A stretch of 64,000 nucleotides of DNA, from the NCBI GenBank assembly GCA_031282245.1, contig JAITEB010000027.1, forward strand, positions 1 to 64,000, in the 5' to 3' direction. Both the position numbers and the translations under genes were made by a program. Below the pieces are notes generated by a model. That model was not told the origin of the DNA. It saw only the letters and a program-made list of their open reading frames with translations, and did not search any database. This DNA is from Oscillospiraceae bacterium. Its GTDB lineage: Bacteria > Bacillota > Clostridia > Oscillospirales > Ruminococcaceae. Of this stretch, positions 15,918 through 24,798 are shown piece by piece (positions within the stretch are counted from its first letter, which is position 1; the number at the start of each line of letters is the position of its first letter).

Positions 15918-17108
15918 ATGCCCCAATCCGTAAAACGCTGGACAATTGCCGCAAACGCCATATTTCTGTTATTGCTGCTCGGTCTTATATATGCGTGGTC
16001 AAACTTCGTCGCGCCGCTGGAAGCGGAATTCGGCTGGAAACGCGCCGAGACTTCGCTCGCCTTTACGATATGTATGTCCTGCTTCTGCGTGGGCGGCTTT
16101 GCGTCCGGGCTTCTGCTGCGCAAACTGCCGCCCCGCGCCGTGCTGCTTATGGCCGCCTGCTGCATTGCCGCCGGTTTTGCGGCGGCTTCCCGCATTCAAA
16201 CTCTCCGCGCCTTTTTTATCTGTTACGGCGTTCTGGTGGGATTCGGCATTGGGCTGACCTATAACGCCGTCATAAGCACGGGCGTCAAGTGGTTTCCGGA
16301 AAAGCCCGGCATGGCGTCGGGCATGATGCTGATGGGTTTCGGTCTGGGGGGGATGGCGCTGGGCACTATTTGCGCGGCCATGATCGCGTCTTTGGGCTGG
16401 CGAACCACCTTTTTGGGACTGGGCGTTGTATATGGCGCGCTGCTGCTTTTGAGCGCCTTTGTCATTGCGCCGCCCCCTAAAAACGCGTCCTTCCCCGCTC
16501 CGCCCGGGCGGAAAGCGGCGCGCGGGCCGGAACTGGCCGCCGCGCAGATGCTCAAAAGACCATCGTTTTGGATTTTGTTCGTATGGACGGTAATGTTATC
16601 TTCAGCGTGCCTGGCTGTTATAAACAACGCGTCGCCTATGGCGATGGACATGGGCGCGTCCGCGTCCACAGCCGCTCTGTTCACCGGGATGATCAGCCTG
16701 TTTAACGGGGGCAGCCGCGTCATCACCGGCATTTTATACGACCGCCTCAGTTTCCGGGCGGTGATGAGCGGGACGGCTCTGGCGGCGATGGCGGCGCTTG
16801 CCTGCACGATTGCCGCGCTGAATACAGGCGCGCTGCCCCTTCTGGCGCTTGCTTTCGCCCTGACCGGCGTTTCTTTCGGCGGCATTACCCCAACTTCGTC
16901 CACACTGGCAAACACCTTTTACGGGGCGAAGCATTATGCCGTCAATTACTCGGTGCTGAACCTGAGCTTAATCGCTTCCTCTTTTTTGGGTCCGTTCCTC
17001 ACCGGCAGCCTGCAAAGCGTGAGCGGCTCATTTATGGGCGCGGCGGTTGTAATGCTGGTATTCGGCGCAGCCGGACTTGTTTTGGCGCAAACCCTGCGCA
17101 AACCCTGA
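15918..17108 (+). CDS. MFS transporter, oxalate/formate antiporter (OFA)-like
   Basis: A 396-residue, 12-helix carrier. LIYAWSNFVAPLEAEFGW at the start and KWFPEKPGMASGMMLMGFG in the first half are the marks of the OFA group of the major facilitators, which exchange organic anions. AGAGGTGA precedes the ATG. It follows the butyrate kinase by 49 bp, so it is well placed to import the carboxylate substrate or export the acid end product. The exact anion is unknown. Confidence 0.85.
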   Translation: MPQSVKRWTIAANAIFLLLLLGLIYAWSNFVAPLEAEFGWKRAETSLAFTICMSCFCVGGFASGLLLRKLPPRAVLLMAACCIAAGFAAASRIQTLRAFFICYGVLVGFGIGLTYNAVISTGVKWFPEKPGMASGMMLMGFGLGGMALGTICAAMIASLGWRTTFLGLGVVYGALLLLSAFVIAPPPKNASFPAPPGRKAARGPELAAAQMLKRPSFWILFVWTVMLSSACLAVINNASPMAMDMGASASTAALFTGMISLFNGGSRVITGILYDRLSFRAVMSGTALAAMAALACTIAALNTGALPLLALAFALTGVSFGGITPTSSTLANTFYGAKHYAVNYSVLNLSLIASSFLGPFLTGSLQSVSGSFMGAAVVMLVFGAAGLVLAQTLRKP

Positions 17109-17165
17109 AAAAAAAATTATTCAAGGCTCGCTTTGAAGCGGCCGCAAAAGGAGGCAGTTATATCT

Positions 17166-18065
17166 GTGAAACGCCGGATTATTGATTCGCACGCCCATTT
17201 GGGCGACATTTTTCATGAAAACAAAAATATAACGTTTAAAACCAATATCAAAAAAGGATCTTATGAGGATCCTTTTATTGAGTGCGAGCGCTCTGGCTAT
17301 AATATCCCGCTGATCCCCAAAGACCCTACTGATTTGATTAACGCCGGCCAAAGCCGCAGCTGGGAATGGACGCTGGAAAATTGCTCCAGAGAAATGGATG
17401 AGGCTGGCATAGACTTTGCGGTAATGCTGCCTATTTGGCCCAACACCACTTTTGAAGAATATCTGGCGGCGTCCAAACTGGATCCGCGGATCATTCCGTT
17501 TACCAGCGCGGATTTCAGCCTGGATACGGCGGAACTTGCCGCAAAGCTCAGGCTGGATATAGATCGCGGGGCAAAAGGGCTTAAACTGCATCCTACAATT
17601 CAGAATATGCCGCTTGACGACCCGAAAACCGTTGCGGCGGTTCGGGTATTTACAGAGGCGGATTTGCCGGTGATAACGCATACAGGCAGCAATCCCTACT
17701 ACGTGCCCGGCAGCCCCTGGCCGACCAACCCCGCCAACAGCGAACCCGCCAAAATATGGGCCTTTTGCAGAGCGCATCCAGACACTAAAATTATCTGCGC
17801 GCACTGCGGCGGAAGCGGCGAGGCCTTTATCAAAGCTGTGGGAGATTTAAAAAACGTATATACCGACACTACAATGTGCAACCGTGTAAACATGCAAAAC
17901 GCTGTAAGCCTGCTTGGCCCCGAACGGCTCTTGTTTGGAAGCGACGTGCCTTTTGGCTCTTTCAAGCCTTCTGTGGAAGAAATGGAGCTTGCCTTCGCTG
18001 ATCGGCCGGATATTGCCGACATGTGCTTTTACAGCAATATGGCTCGCCTGATCCATATGGACTAA
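17166..18065 (+). CDS. Amidohydrolase-superfamily (amidohydrolase_2) metal-dependent hydrolase or decarboxylase
   Basis: A 299-residue TIM-barrel enzyme. Metal ligands are visible in order: DSHAHL (His9, His11), GLKLHPT with the Lys/His pair, VITHTG, ICAHCGG and LFGSDVPFG with the last Asp. This is the amidohydrolase_2 group, which includes decarboxylases such as gamma-resorcylate and ACMS decarboxylases as well as lactone hydrolases. The start is GTG 17166, with AGGAGG 11 bases before it; the frame is open upstream to TTG 17133 but that would place the ribosome site inside the gene. It ends the catabolic run and may act at the entry of the pathway. Confidence 0.85.
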   Translation: MKRRIIDSHAHLGDIFHENKNITFKTNIKKGSYEDPFIECERSGYNIPLIPKDPTDLINAGQSRSWEWTLENCSREMDEAGIDFAVMLPIWPNTTFEEYLAASKLDPRIIPFTSADFSLDTAELAAKLRLDIDRGAKGLKLHPTIQNMPLDDPKTVAAVRVFTEADLPVITHTGSNPYYVPGSPWPTNPANSEPAKIWAFCRAHPDTKIICAHCGGSGEAFIKAVGDLKNVYTDTTMCNRVNMQNAVSLLGPERLLFGSDVPFGSFKPSVEEMELAFADRPDIADMCFYSNMARLIHMD

Positions 18066-18188
18066 GTACTGGTCAAGCTCTCAAAGAACGGATATACCGT
18101 CTTGCATAGGACGGCCGCGCTTGCCTTTTCACGGGAGAATAACAATGCTGAGGGCCTTTATAGACAAAAATTAAAAAAAATTAAAATA

Positions 18189-18211
18189 GGGGCAGCCTTT
18201 TCGCCTGCCCC
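18189..18211 (-). terminator. Terminator of the DUF4132 gene
   Basis: On the minus strand a GGGGCAG/CTGCCCC stem is followed by TATTTTAATTTTTTTT, a clear intrinsic terminator 17 bases after the stop. The plus side can also end the amidohydrolase transcript, although its T-run is poor. Confidence 0.8.
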
Positions 18212-18227
18212 ATTTATCACGCATAAA

Positions 18228-21200
18228 TTAATTTTTCTTTTTTGCCCAGTCCTCATCTGTCCGGATCTTCCCGGCTGCGGCGCGCTCAATGTCATAGCAA
18301 AACTCGCTGTAGAGCCTTGCGGGAATTTCCGAAATTTTCAGACGGCTTTTTGCGTCTATTGTGTCGTATACATAGGAACCGTAATTGATGCTGCCCGCCT
18401 TGTAAAAAGCCGCTTCGTAGATGGTGACTTCTTCGGTGCTTTCCGCGCCGATATAAGATCCGCTGAAAGCAAGCTGAACGCCTGCCCCGTGCTTTTTGTC
18501 CTCTTTATAAAAGGTATAGAAACCGCCGCCGTCCAGTACAGAACCCCTTGACCAGCCCAGCTTCTGAAGCTTGCCCCAGAGCGAAACAAGATATACAACC
18601 GCCCCGCCGAAGTCCTCTATTGCGTATTTGTCAAAGTTTTCAGCTTTTGGGACGAAGACCTTGCGCTCAAGCTGTTCTATAGGCGGCTTTATCTCGTAAT
18701 CCGACAATTGTTCTTTCCAGATTCCGCAAAGCTCCGCCCCCAAATCCAACGGATGGCAAAGCCCTATCGCCGCGTTTTCCGGAATTTCCAGCTCGTTTTC
18801 GTCGCTGGTGTTAAAGGTGCCGTCCTCCATATACCTGAAACTATTTGTCAGCGCGCCGTCTTCGTCATAAAGCCCCCAGATAAGCCCAATCGCGAACATG
18901 TTCATAATCGGGTTTTCAACAAAAAGCTTCAGCCATTCGGCTTTTGTCCATGTCCTGTTGGAAGAAAGCGCCTGCTCCAGTCTCAGGCATTGCAGGGAAA
19001 CGAGCGACTTAAGGCTTTTTTTGACGGCGGCAAAATCGGTCCTGGCAGCTTTGGCCGTCTCCGCGTCGTCGCCTGCGTTTGGCGCGGGCAGGGCTTTAAT
19101 AGCCTTGCCGTCGGCTGTTCTGAGAGAGAGCTGCAAGTCCGGGCTTAAAACCGCAGTAAATTTGCGGCTGCCATAATCAATAAGCAATTCGCCGTGCGAA
19201 TCAAAGCCCAAATTGGGGACAATCCGGTCGGCCAAAACCTCCGGCTCAACGCCCAGCTGTTCGGCGGCAAACAGGAAAGATTCCTCCGCGGCGCGCTTGA
19301 CTTGCCTGTTGCTAAACTTTTTTGAGATAGCGTCAACAGTCATGAGCGCCAGATCGCCGCCGTTAAGCGCCATTGCGCGGACGGCCTCGGAAGCGATCGC
19401 CCCGCGCGAAGCGTCCGCCCAGGTTTGAATATCAGCCTTCATGACGTTTATAAAAGCGTCGCTTGCGTCAACCGCGGCAAGGGTGAGGATTCCGCGCTGT
19501 TTTGCGGGCGCGCCGTTTTTCTTCCAGGCGGCGTAGACTTCCTCGCCAAAGCGCCCCAAATCGCGCTTGTTCAGCGCGGCGCGGATTTTCTCCGCTCCGG
19601 CGGGTATTGCGATATTGGGCTGTGCGGCAAAAAGATAAATATAATACTGCAAAATTTTGTCGTCGGCCGGCGTTTCGGATTCGGCAAGCCGCACTTTGGG
19701 AAGATTTTCAAATTCCGTCCATTTGATTGACCTGAGCGAATTTGCAGAAACGGCGTTTGTACAGAATACCAGCAGATTGAATTCTTCGCCGCCGGAAACG
19801 CCTGACGCGCCGCCCTCAAAAGCGAGCAGTATTTTTGCGGCGCACTCCCGCACAGACTTTTTCGCGGCGGTGGCAAGCGCTTCCACTTTCGGCCGGAGCG
19901 CGGGTCTTGCTGAGATATAAGCCACCGCCAGATCCCTGACGGTTTTTGAACCGTCGCCTAAAGCCGAGACCAGAAAATCCGGGTTATAGCTGGCGTTCCG
20001 GGCGTATATCTCCCGCAAAATAAAAGCCCTTGCCTTTGCGGAAGTTTGGCCGAAGGCTATTTCAAGAGCGCCCGCGTCGCTGCTGGCTGTCATGCCGAAC
20101 AGGGCAATAAACCATTCTTTCTGTTTCTGATTGTACTCGTCAAGCACAGCTTCGGCCAGCGCAGCCGCAAGCGCGCTTTTGGGGACGTCAAGCCCCGCCA
20201 GAAAGTTTTCGGCGTAATCCCTGCCGAAAAAGTCTTTGATATTAACAAGGCAGTTTTTGAAACTTGCCGTCCTGCCTGAGAGAATATAAAAGGCAAACAG
20301 CCTGACGGCGGCGCCGCTCCGCTTGATCAAAAGCGCGCCGACCCGGCGGGAATAATACTTGTCCAGCGCAATCTGTGAAAAATTCCCGGCCTCAACCCTG
20401 CCGGAAAGCCATTCCTCAAACTGCTCCCGCATTCCGTCCGGAATTTTATTGGATTCTATAAACATCTTGATAAAAGCTTCTTCATATCCGCCGACAAGCT
20501 CCAGGAGCATACCCTTTTCCCAGAAGGCGTTTGCAAGAAAAATGCGGCCTCCTTCCGGCATCGCTTTCATGGCCGCAAGCGCCGATTTTTCATCCGAAAG
20601 AGCGAAACTGTAAAGCCTGTCCCTGTAGACAGGCTCGTCGTATTTCTCAACGGCCTGCCGGGAGAAATACGCAAAAAAGCGGCTTCGGGGGATAAGCCGG
20701 AGCTTTGCAAGTGTTTCAAGAAAATTATACAGGTCTTCCGTCCGGCCTTTTCCCAGCACGCGCAGCGCCTCCTCGCAAGAAGCGATTGACTCCATATATT
20801 TTGCGCAAAGCAGCATATAGTTTATCGTGTCTGTAACATCGAAATTATGCGGCGAGAGGGCATAGGCCAGATAGAAGCAAAACCGCGCGAACGCCTTGCC
20901 GTCGCCGCTGATTTTCCGCAGAGGCCCGCTCTCGAAAACGCCGCCGGATTCAAGGCTTTTGATATACCGGCTGTTCTCAAAACCAGGCTCGTCTTTTATT
21001 TCTTTGAGAGGGGCGTAAAGCTTCCCGGTCATCAGGACTAAATCTATGCCCTGGGCAAAAATTTTCTCGGCGTAGCTCTGATATTTCACCGGGTCACGCG
21101 TGTACAAAAGCATGCCCGTGAGAAGCGAAACGCTTGTGCGCTCTCCCTCGGTAATTATCTCCAGTTCCGGAGCGTACTTCCGGCAGACGTTCTCGAAAAA

Positions 21201-21617
21201 TTCCCCGACAGAACTATGGCCCAAATCAGTGAAATAATAATAGCTGCCGCGGAGCGTATCAAGAGCGTCGCCGAGCATCTCGCGCACGCCAAGCCCGCCG
21301 CCGATATAAATATCTTCGTAAGTAAGCCCGCCGCCGCAGAGATAGCGGATTCTATAATTAAAATTGCCGGAGTGGTTCGCCGCCTTGAGAATACGCACAA
21401 AGCGCCCGACCCTTGGCAAAAGCCTGTTGTCCTCCGCGGATTTTTGGCCGATTTCGCGCAGAAGGCGCTCTGCTCCCCATGTATTTGTCTTTTTTAAAAC
21501 AGGGGAAACGCTTTCAAAGCTTGCCGCGCCCATCAGATAATCGGCGATTTTTTGGTTGTCTTCTTCAGAATATTTTTTTTGCGCAACAGAATTCAGGTAT
21601 TGCAGCATTTCTTCCAT
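18228..21617 (-). CDS. Large DUF4132-domain protein with HEAT-like repeats
   Basis: A 1129-residue soluble protein. The long middle is alpha-helical and Ala/Leu-rich with HEAT-like pairs (for example about residues 540-620: AKARAFILREIY, SKTVRDLAVAYISARP). The last 300 residues contain the DUF4132 hallmark: NRTWTKAEWLKLFVENPIM, then FAIGLIWGLYDEDG, then HPLDLG and FVPKAENFDKYAIEDF. The family includes E. coli MolR/YehI; its biochemical role is not established. GAGGAG is about 15 bases before the ATG; a second ATG nine bases on is equally possible. The gene is monocistronic. I can name the domain, not the function. Confidence 0.8.
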   Translation of the reverse strand: MEEMLQYLNSVAQKKYSEEDNQKIADYLMGAASFESVSPVLKKTNTWGAERLLREIGQKSAEDNRLLPRVGRFVRILKAANHSGNFNYRIRYLCGGGLTYEDIYIGGGLGVREMLGDALDTLRGSYYYFTDLGHSSVGEFFENVCRKYAPELEIITEGERTSVSLLTGMLLYTRDPVKYQSYAEKIFAQGIDLVLMTGKLYAPLKEIKDEPGFENSRYIKSLESGGVFESGPLRKISGDGKAFARFCFYLAYALSPHNFDVTDTINYMLLCAKYMESIASCEEALRVLGKGRTEDLYNFLETLAKLRLIPRSRFFAYFSRQAVEKYDEPVYRDRLYSFALSDEKSALAAMKAMPEGGRIFLANAFWEKGMLLELVGGYEEAFIKMFIESNKIPDGMREQFEEWLSGRVEAGNFSQIALDKYYSRRVGALLIKRSGAAVRLFAFYILSGRTASFKNCLVNIKDFFGRDYAENFLAGLDVPKSALAAALAEAVLDEYNQKQKEWFIALFGMTASSDAGALEIAFGQTSAKARAFILREIYARNASYNPDFLVSALGDGSKTVRDLAVAYISARPALRPKVEALATAAKKSVRECAAKILLAFEGGASGVSGGEEFNLLVFCTNAVSANSLRSIKWTEFENLPKVRLAESETPADDKILQYYIYLFAAQPNIAIPAGAEKIRAALNKRDLGRFGEEVYAAWKKNGAPAKQRGILTLAAVDASDAFINVMKADIQTWADASRGAIASEAVRAMALNGGDLALMTVDAISKKFSNRQVKRAAEESFLFAAEQLGVEPEVLADRIVPNLGFDSHGELLIDYGSRKFTAVLSPDLQLSLRTADGKAIKALPAPNAGDDAETAKAARTDFAAVKKSLKSLVSLQCLRLEQALSSNRTWTKAEWLKLFVENPIMNMFAIGLIWGLYDEDGALTNSFRYMEDGTFNTSDENELEIPENAAIGLCHPLDLGAELCGIWKEQLSDYEIKPPIEQLERKVFVPKAENFDKYAIEDFGGAVVYLVSLWGKLQKLGWSRGSVLDGGGFYTFYKEDKKHGAGVQLAFSGSYIGAESTEEVTIYEAAFYKAGSINYGSYVYDTIDAKSRLKISEIPARLYSEFCYDIERAAAGKIRTDEDWAKKKN

Positions 21618-21942
21618 TGGATATATTTTTTCTCCTCGTATAATAAATTAGTATTAAATTTGCCCACTAAGCGGCAAATCCGGTATAACGCAAGCAGCGG
21701 ACAGAAACCAGAGATTTTCTCCCTTTCCAGAACTATATCATAAAAACGCTGTAAATTCAACAAAAAAGCAAGATAAAACCGGAAATATCCAAGCTTTGCG
21801 CTCAGTTCCCGCTCCTATAAAAATATACTTATTTTTTAAAATAAACTGCGTTATTTGCTCGAATTCAGATGTTTTATAAAATATAGGAGAAAATTTAAAA
21901 AAAATAAATGGAAAATATTATCTAAGCTTTTTCGATAAGCAG

Positions 21943-21971
21943 TTGACAAAAATATAAAAAAAAAGGATAAT
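21943..21971 (+). promoter_or_regulatory. Strong sigma-A type promoter before sepF
   Basis: TTGACA (21943-21948) is followed after 17 bases by GATAAT (21966-21971) within an A-rich spacer. It lies 137 bp before the sepF start and is the likely promoter of the sepF-rluD run. The rest of 21618-22107 is AT-rich and holds no gene. Confidence 0.75.
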
Positions 21972-22107
21972 ATAAGAAATGCTATATTCCCCTTATGCCC
22001 CTGTCAATCATATGGCCTTTGCCCCTCTAAACAGCGCACGGACAACAAGCAAAAAAAAGCGGCGCCTATAGCGTTAAAATTTTTTAAAAAAGCGGAGGAA
22101 AGAAAAG

Positions 22108-22572
22108 ATGAGCTTTATAGACAAACTGAAAGATTTTATGGCTTTTTCTGATAACCTGGACGAATATGACGAAAGCGCATATGATGAAGATATCCCGATA
22201 ACGCCAAAAAAAAACGCTGGCGCTCATCGCGATTTTGGTGAAGACGCCGCTTCTGACACTGCGAAAAAAAACAGAGTGGTTAATATCAACGCCACAACAC
22301 AGCTTCAGGTCGTTTTGGTCAAGCCTGAACGCTACGAGGACGCAAGAGACGTCGCCGACAGCCTTAACGCAAAGAAAACAGTCGTGCTTAACCTTGAGTC
22401 AACCAACAAAGATATTTCGAGAAGGCTTATTGATTTTCTAAGCGGCGTGGCCTATGCCAACAGCGGCCAGATCAGGCGCGTGGCCAACAGCACGTTTATT
22501 ATCACGCCCTATAACGTCGATCTGGTCGGGGATATCCTGGAAGAACTCGAAAACACCGGCGCGTTTTATTAA
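22108..22572 (+). CDS. sepF: SepF cell-division protein
   Basis: SepF tethers FtsZ filaments to the membrane. The 154-residue protein has the N-terminal amphipathic helix (MSFIDKLKDFMAF), an acidic linker and the conserved C-terminal domain (VVLVKPERYEDARDVADSL, then VVLNLESTNKDISRRLIDFLSG, YANSGQIRRVANSTFIITP). It has a GGAGG site. It opens a conserved cell-division/envelope cluster. The usual companions ylmE and ylmG are absent next to it. Confidence 0.95.
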   Translation: MSFIDKLKDFMAFSDNLDEYDESAYDEDIPITPKKNAGAHRDFGEDAASDTAKKNRVVNINATTQLQVVLVKPERYEDARDVADSLNAKKTVVLNLESTNKDISRRLIDFLSGVAYANSGQIRRVANSTFIITPYNVDLVGDILEELENTGAFY

Positions 22573-22581
22573 TAAAATAAA

Positions 22582-23340
22582 ATGAACCAGTTTTTGCCGC
22601 CGGAGGACAAGCCCCTGCTGTCGCGCGCGGATGATTTAATCCGTCTTGCGGGAAAATACGGCGACCCGCGCTTTGCGGGCTTTTTGGACGAGAGACAGCA
22701 GGCTGTTTTGAAGAATTATTTCAGGTCTTTGCGTTTTGAGAACTTTTGCTTTTATGGGGGCTATCCGGAAGCCGGGAGGGTTTTTGCCGCTGTGTGGGCG
22801 GATTCCCCTCCGGTTCCGGAAAGCTTCCCGGTTCAGGCAGTTACATTTTTTTACAGAAAAGAAGAAAATCTTTCTCACCGCGATTTTCTTGGGGCAATGC
22901 TGGGCTTTCAGCTCAAAAAAGAAAGCGTCGGCGATATACTTGTTTCGCCGGGCAGAACTGTCGCTTTTTTGACGCGCCGCGCCGCGGAGCTTGTTAAAAA
23001 CGAGTTTTCAAAAGTTGGGCGGGCAGCTGTTTCGGTTGAGATGGGCTGTGCGGGAGAGCTTCCCGCGGCGCGGCCCATGCTTGCGGGGGAATATGTTGTC
23101 TCGTCAAGAAGGCTTGACTGTATTGTCGCCGCCGTCGCCGCAAAGTCGCGCGGCGCGGCCGCCCAGTTTATCAGGTCTTCTATGGTTTCTGTCGGTTTCC
23201 TGCCCTGCGGCGAGATTTCCAAAGAAGTTGCCGACGGCGATATTCTTTCCCTGCGGGGTTATGGGCGCTATTTATTCAGGGGCGTTATTTCACAGACTAA
23301 AAAAGGCCGGCTTAGGGTCGGCGTTGATAAATATATCTAA
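22582..23340 (+). CDS. ylmH: YlmH-like S4-domain RNA-binding protein
   Basis: The 252-residue protein has the YlmH layout: an N-terminal domain (FLDERQQAVLKNYF, FYGGYPEAGRVFAAVW), a middle part (DFLGAMLGFQLKKESVGDI) and a C-terminal S4 RNA-binding domain (SRRLDCIVAAVAAKSRGAAAQFI, DGDILSLRGYGRYLF). YlmH is linked to cell division in Firmicutes and to rescue of stalled 50S ribosomes. It begins 10 bases after sepF with no clear ribosome site, so translation is probably coupled to sepF. Confidence 0.92.
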   Translation: MNQFLPPEDKPLLSRADDLIRLAGKYGDPRFAGFLDERQQAVLKNYFRSLRFENFCFYGGYPEAGRVFAAVWADSPPVPESFPVQAVTFFYRKEENLSHRDFLGAMLGFQLKKESVGDILVSPGRTVAFLTRRAAELVKNEFSKVGRAAVSVEMGCAGELPAARPMLAGEYVVSSRRLDCIVAAVAAKSRGAAAQFIRSSMVSVGFLPCGEISKEVADGDILSLRGYGRYLFRGVISQTKKGRLRVGVDKYI

Positions 23341-23379
23341 AATTCGGAATCTGGAATTTCCGGAATGGAGGGGAAATGA

Positions 23380-24282
23380 ATGCTTGTTCCGCGCGATATC
23401 TCGTCAAAGAAGTTTGAGCGAGGCGCTTTTGGCTACAGAATCGACGAAGTTGACAATTATCTTTCTTATATTGCGGGGGAATACTCAAAAGTCCTGGGCG
23501 AGTGCAACGACATGGAGCAAAAACTGGCGCTGCTTTCGGAAAAGGTGGAAAAATATCAGCGCGAGGAGGGCAGTTTGAGCGCCGTGCTGCTTGGCGCACA
23601 AAAACTGGGCGAAAACATCATCAAAGAGGCGAAAGAGAAATCCAACGCAATTGTCCGCGAAGCGGAGCTTCAGTCCGACAAAATGCTGGAGGGAACCCAA
23701 AAAGAGCTTGAACGTGAAAGGCAGGAATATGAGCAGCTCAAACGGGAAGTCGGAGATTTTAAATCAAACGTGCTGAGTATGTACAGGCAAAGCCTGGAAA
23801 TAATTTCTTCTCTGCCCGGCGGCGATACGTCAAGGCAAATTGCGGCGGAAACAAAGCCCGAAATCCAGTCCGCCGGCGAGCAGTCCCTTCCCTCCTCGAT
23901 AGACGCGCCCCTGCGCTCGGACGCCGAGTTCGCCGAGGAAAGCCTTGACGAGACGGCGGAGCGTATTTCCGTCGAGCTTGAGATGGAACGCGGCGAACAG
24001 GAGCAGAACATCCGCCGCAAGGGCTTTTTGCCAAACCTTGAAAAAAAGCCCGACGAGGCGCCCCAGCGCGCGTTTACTTTTGACGAGGACTATTTGCAGC
24101 AGTATGTGCTTGGCGGCGATTCCGCTTCGCCGCTTGACACAGAAGATCTGGAGTATGAGAACCCTTCCGAGAGCGCTTCCGGAGTGCGGGAAGAGCATAT
24201 CAGCCCAAAATTCGGCGAGCTGCGCTTCGGGCAGGATTATAATCTGATCAAAAACGACAAAAAGAAAAAAAGACGCAGATAA
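23380..24282 (+). CDS. divIVA: DivIVA-family polar/septal scaffold
   Basis: DivIVA marks negatively curved membrane at poles and septa. The 300-residue protein has the N-terminal membrane-binding block (PRDISSKKFERGAFGYRIDEVDNYL), a heptad-rich coiled coil to about residue 135, then a long acidic, Ser/Glu-rich tail and a basic end (KKKKRRR). The tail is longer than in B. subtilis DivIVA. GGAGGGG lies before ATG 23380. It follows ylmH in the conserved order. Confidence 0.92.
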   Translation: MLVPRDISSKKFERGAFGYRIDEVDNYLSYIAGEYSKVLGECNDMEQKLALLSEKVEKYQREEGSLSAVLLGAQKLGENIIKEAKEKSNAIVREAELQSDKMLEGTQKELERERQEYEQLKREVGDFKSNVLSMYRQSLEIISSLPGGDTSRQIAAETKPEIQSAGEQSLPSSIDAPLRSDAEFAEESLDETAERISVELEMERGEQEQNIRRKGFLPNLEKKPDEAPQRAFTFDEDYLQQYVLGGDSASPLDTEDLEYENPSESASGVREEHISPKFGELRFGQDYNLIKNDKKKKRRR

Positions 24283-24306
24283 TAACAATCCCTGGAGGAA
24301 TGTCTT

Positions 24307-24798
24307 TTGTTTACGGTTCTTGTCATAGCGCTCTCCGCCGTGGGGGCGGACCAGCTTTTCAAATGGCTTGCGCTGGAATATTTAAAACCCGTTTCGTCTT
24401 TTAATATAATCAGGAATGTTTTGGAGCTGCACTATGTGGAAAACAGGGGAGCGGCCTTTGGTATACTTGTGGACAATAAAATTATGCTGGTGGGCTTCAC
24501 TGCCGTGCTGATTATCGCGCTGGCTTTTTTTCTGGTCAAAAATCACGGGCGGCACTTGCTGCTCAAAACAGGCGTGTCCCTGATTGTTTCCGGAGGTCTG
24601 GGCAATCTGATTGACCGGATTTTCAGAGGTTTCGTCGTTGACTATATTTATTTTGTGCCTATAAATTTTCCGGTTTTCAATCTGGCGGACATATGTATAA
24701 CTTCGGGGACCGCGCTTGTTTTGATATACGTGCTGTTTTTTGACGCCAAAGACAGTAAAAAAGCGAAGCCGGAAAAAGAACCCGATCAAACTCTATGA
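24307..24798 (+). CDS. lspA: Lipoprotein signal peptidase II
   Basis: LspA cleaves prolipoproteins in the membrane. The 163-residue protein has four membrane spans and the conserved boxes VENRGAAFGI, SGGLGNLIDRIFRG, VVDYIYF and FNLADICIT; the catalytic aspartates are Asp112 and Asp128. The start is TTG at 24307, seven bases after GGAGGA; the nearby ATG at 24299 is out of frame. It serves the lipoproteins in this window (MglB, the ABC binding protein, the 62037 protein). Its stop overlaps the next gene by four bases. Confidence 0.95.
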   Translation: MFTVLVIALSAVGADQLFKWLALEYLKPVSSFNIIRNVLELHYVENRGAAFGILVDNKIMLVGFTAVLIIALAFFLVKNHGRHLLLKTGVSLIVSGGLGNLIDRIFRGFVVDYIYFVPINFPVFNLADICITSGTALVLIYVLFFDAKDSKKAKPEKEPDQTL

